NCBI GenBank assembly: GCA_041694635.1
Contig: JBDNHI010000037.1
Location: 1-25,182 of the forward strand
Length of the DNA stretch: 25,182 nucleotides
From: UBA969 sp041694635
GTDB lineage: Bacteria; Planctomycetota; Planctomycetia; Gemmatales; Gemmataceae
Direction: 5' to 3'
Below are positions 23,919 through 25,182 of this stretch, piece by piece. How positions within the stretch are numbered: the first letter of the stretch is position 1; each line of letters opens with the position of its first letter. A model generated the notes under the pieces. It did no database searches and was not told where the DNA came from. It was given only the letters and a program-made list of their open reading frames with translations. The position numbers and the translations under genes were made by a program.

Positions 23919-23959
23919 TTTAGACAAACCCGATTTAGACAAACCCGATTTAGACAAAC
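23919..23959. repeat. 15-base tandem repeat, 2.7 copies
   Basis: The unit TTTAGACAAACCCGA occurs perfectly twice (23919-23933, 23934-23948), followed by 11 matching bases (23949-23959). On the minus strand it would read as repeated SKSGL. It may be slipped-strand expansion or a binding-site array. Confidence 0.9.
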
Positions 23960-24072
23960 GGCGTAAGTCCTAAAATAATCGAAAAACAAAAAGTAACCAA
24001 TATTTTATTAAACTATGGCATTCAAATGACTTAAATAGCAACACCTCGTTCCTGTTTCTATGGTATCCCTTG

Positions 24073-24128
24073 AAACAGTACAAATTTAGTACTATTATAT
24101 TTATAACAGTACTAAATTTGTACTGTTT
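24073..24128. repeat. Perfect 21-bp inverted repeat upstream of the sigma-like gene
   Basis: Arms 24073-24093 and 24108-24128 are exact reverse complements with a 14-base AT-only-but-one spacer. Each arm contains a smaller near-palindrome (AGTACAAATTTAGTACT and AGTACTAAATTTGTACT), with centres 31 bases apart, about three helix turns. The plus strand then runs TTTTATTAG. It could be a pair of repressor operators, a terminator closing the region to its left, or both. A copy of CTGTTTC at 24052-24058 can pair with GAAACAG at the left arm and would compete with the hairpin. Confidence 0.85.
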
Positions 24129-24164
24129 TATTAGTTAGTCGAATCGTGTTGAGGAGTCGGTATC

Positions 24165-24962
24165 ATGGTTCAGCAGGTCACCACAAAGCCAACTGCCGGG
24201 CAACGCGAAATAGCTCAAGGCATTTACTTCGTCATTCACCCGGTTTTTAATAAATCCACCGCCAATAAAATATTTGGTTTGGGCGCTGTTGTGCCTTCCT
24301 TCTCGGGCGGGCATATGCCTGACGACATCACCCGTGAATGCTCCAGCCGCATGCATTACGCCGCTTGGCGCATGAGTCGTTGTAAATACGATGAAACCCG
24401 CAATGGCTGGAAAAACCAGTACCTGCGGATGCGCGATATGATTGTTTTGGGAAATCGGAAATTAATTTTCAGGGCCATCAGGCGCTGGAAGCCCCCGGCC
24501 AATCAGGTCGAAGATATGACCAGTGATTGCCACATTGTGCTTATTCAGGCAGTGTCTACCTACAACCCCTGGTTAGGCATCCGTTTCAGCACTTATGCCT
24601 TCACCTGCCTAATTCGGGCATTATCTCGAATGTCTCGCAAGTTGCAGGCTGACAAATTATCTCGTAGCGTGCCCCTTGAAATGCTTGCAGGTACTGATCT
24701 GGATCCCTCCAGCTCGGACTTGATCTCATCCTTAAGCCTTCCCCTAGATGAGCTTTTCGGCGATTCATCCATTTTGCTTTCCCCCAGGGAAAAGCTGGTC
24801 CTCATCCATCGTTTCGGCCTCACGGACAAACAGCCCGCTGCTAGTACCCTGGAGCAGGTCGGCAAGCAACTGGGTCTGTCCAAAGAGCGTGTTCGCCAGG
24901 TTCAACTACAAGCCCTTCCCAAGCTACGGGCTATTTTGCGCCGCTCGTTTGACTTGGGATAA
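24165..24962 (+). CDS. Sigma-70-like RNA polymerase sigma factor, planctomycete accessory type
   Basis: This 265-residue protein is an accessory sigma factor or close relative. Residues about 52-105 match the helical stretch before region 2 (ECSSRMHYAAWRMSRC). Region 2 spans about 90-160, with the core NPWLGIRFSTYAFTCLIRAL (134-153). Region 4 spans about 205-260 (LSPREKLVLIHRFGL, then EQVGKQLGLSKERVRQVQ, a helix-turn-helix for -35 contact). Region 3 is very short. The start has GAGGAG upstream at eight bases. The gene is visibly richer in G and C than all genes to its left, which suggests separate ancestry and fits the integrase remnant and tRNA. It is probably under the inverted repeat at 24073-24128. 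What it transcribes is unknown. Confidence 0.82.
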   Translation: MVQQVTTKPTAGQREIAQGIYFVIHPVFNKSTANKIFGLGAVVPSFSGGHMPDDITRECSSRMHYAAWRMSRCKYDETRNGWKNQYLRMRDMIVLGNRKLIFRAIRRWKPPANQVEDMTSDCHIVLIQAVSTYNPWLGIRFSTYAFTCLIRALSRMSRKLQADKLSRSVPLEMLAGTDLDPSSSDLISSLSLPLDELFGDSSILLSPREKLVLIHRFGLTDKQPAASTLEQVGKQLGLSKERVRQVQLQALPKLRAILRRSFDLG

Positions 24963-25182
24963 TTTCTGATCACCGGCTTGGTTCAGCCCCTGTAATTCAG
25001 TTAAACATGCCACATGGCTTTTTTTGTACGCGCCTCCCAGACAAGGCTACTATGGACATTCGGCCTTCCTGTCATGGTGCAGTTTAAGCAGTAATTACGG
25101 AGTCCTCGCAAGACGGAACCCAACATTGTGGTCCCGGTCATCAGGCGTGATGAAACTGCGGACGGCCGAGCGAGTACCCCAA
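24963..25182 (+). other. GC-rich downstream region, possible start of another gene at the edge
   Basis: The region has the same GC-rich composition as the sigma-like gene. GCCACATGGC followed by seven Ts (25009-25025) is a weak terminator. From about 25092 a plus-strand frame stays open to the right edge, with no ATG near its start; a GTG-ATG pair near 25147 lies in another open frame. I cannot call a gene. Confidence 0.3.

Larger units (their letters stand above)
23586..24164. other. Non-coding stretch of the presumed integrated element
   Basis: I see no confident gene here. An 86-codon minus-strand frame (23697-23957) is partly made of a 15-base tandem repeat and resembles no family I know. 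The stretch also holds the 21-bp inverted repeat at 24073-24128, just upstream of the sigma-like gene. No N-terminal integrase part is visible in any frame. Confidence 0.5.

Noticed and set aside
23697..23957. 86-codon minus-strand frame between the integrase remnant and the sigma-like gene
   Set aside because: Its N-terminus is the translated 15-base repeat, there is no clear ribosome-binding site, and the rest matches no family I recognise. It is left inside a non-coding stretch.
23919..23959. CRISPR-like short repeats
   Set aside because: The 15-base units are directly adjacent with no spacers, and no cas genes are present.
24073..24128. Terminal inverted repeats of an insertion sequence
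   Set aside because: The arms are only 14 bases apart, so no transposase fits between them and no target duplication is seen.

Overview
The window looks like chromosome of a low-GC planctomycete, probably in or near the Gemmataceae. Four lineage-typical features support this: a TIGR03000-type secreted protein at 11734-12285, a methyltransferase / FAD-reductase / type III polyketide synthase triad, a planctomycete-style tyrosine-integrase remnant, and an unusual sigma-70-like protein. The placement rests on recognised families and was not searched.

Layout. Positions 1-641 (-) hold the start of a secreted TPR protein that runs off the left edge. Positions 958-2995 (+) are a methionine-salvage operon, mtnB-mtnD-mtnC. 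It converges on glmS (-, UDP-GlcNAc synthesis), which lies downstream of a thioredoxin-fold lipoprotein (-). A LarA-like protein (-) is divergent from an LptF/LptG-family permease (+), which converges on a CNNM/CBS (CorC/HlyC-like) membrane protein (-). A 24-codon, very basic ribosomal-type protein at 10587 (+) shares a bidirectional terminator with hemF (-). The TIGR03000 protein (-) follows. Positions 12482-17219 (+) form a five-gene same-strand block: a phytanoyl-CoA-dioxygenase-like enzyme, a TVP38/DedA-like membrane protein, then the methyltransferase, FAD reductase and type III PKS, which are tightly packed and probably make and tailor a polyketide lipid or quinone-like product. gatB and a small secreted coiled protein (both -) come next.

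Positions 19220-20006 contain no convincing gene. The promoter region of the Fe-S cluster operon iscR-iscS-iscU-iscA lies at their right end, with a dyad that resembles an IscR-type operator. A terminator closes iscA, and hscB begins directly behind it. The tRNA-Val(UAC) gene shares one base with the hscB stop codon.

The tRNA marks the edge of what looks like an integrated element. The antisense strand of the tRNA forms the tail of a degraded tyrosine-integrase reading frame. Beyond it lie a short tandem repeat, a perfect 21-bp inverted repeat and a sigma-70-like gene that is visibly more GC-rich than everything to its left. hscA and fdx, the usual isc partners, do not follow hscB in this window.

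Most of the window is ordinary chromosomal metabolism. The parts that deserve a second look are the tRNA/integrase/sigma-factor region on the right, the polyketide block, the isc control region and the tiny basic protein.
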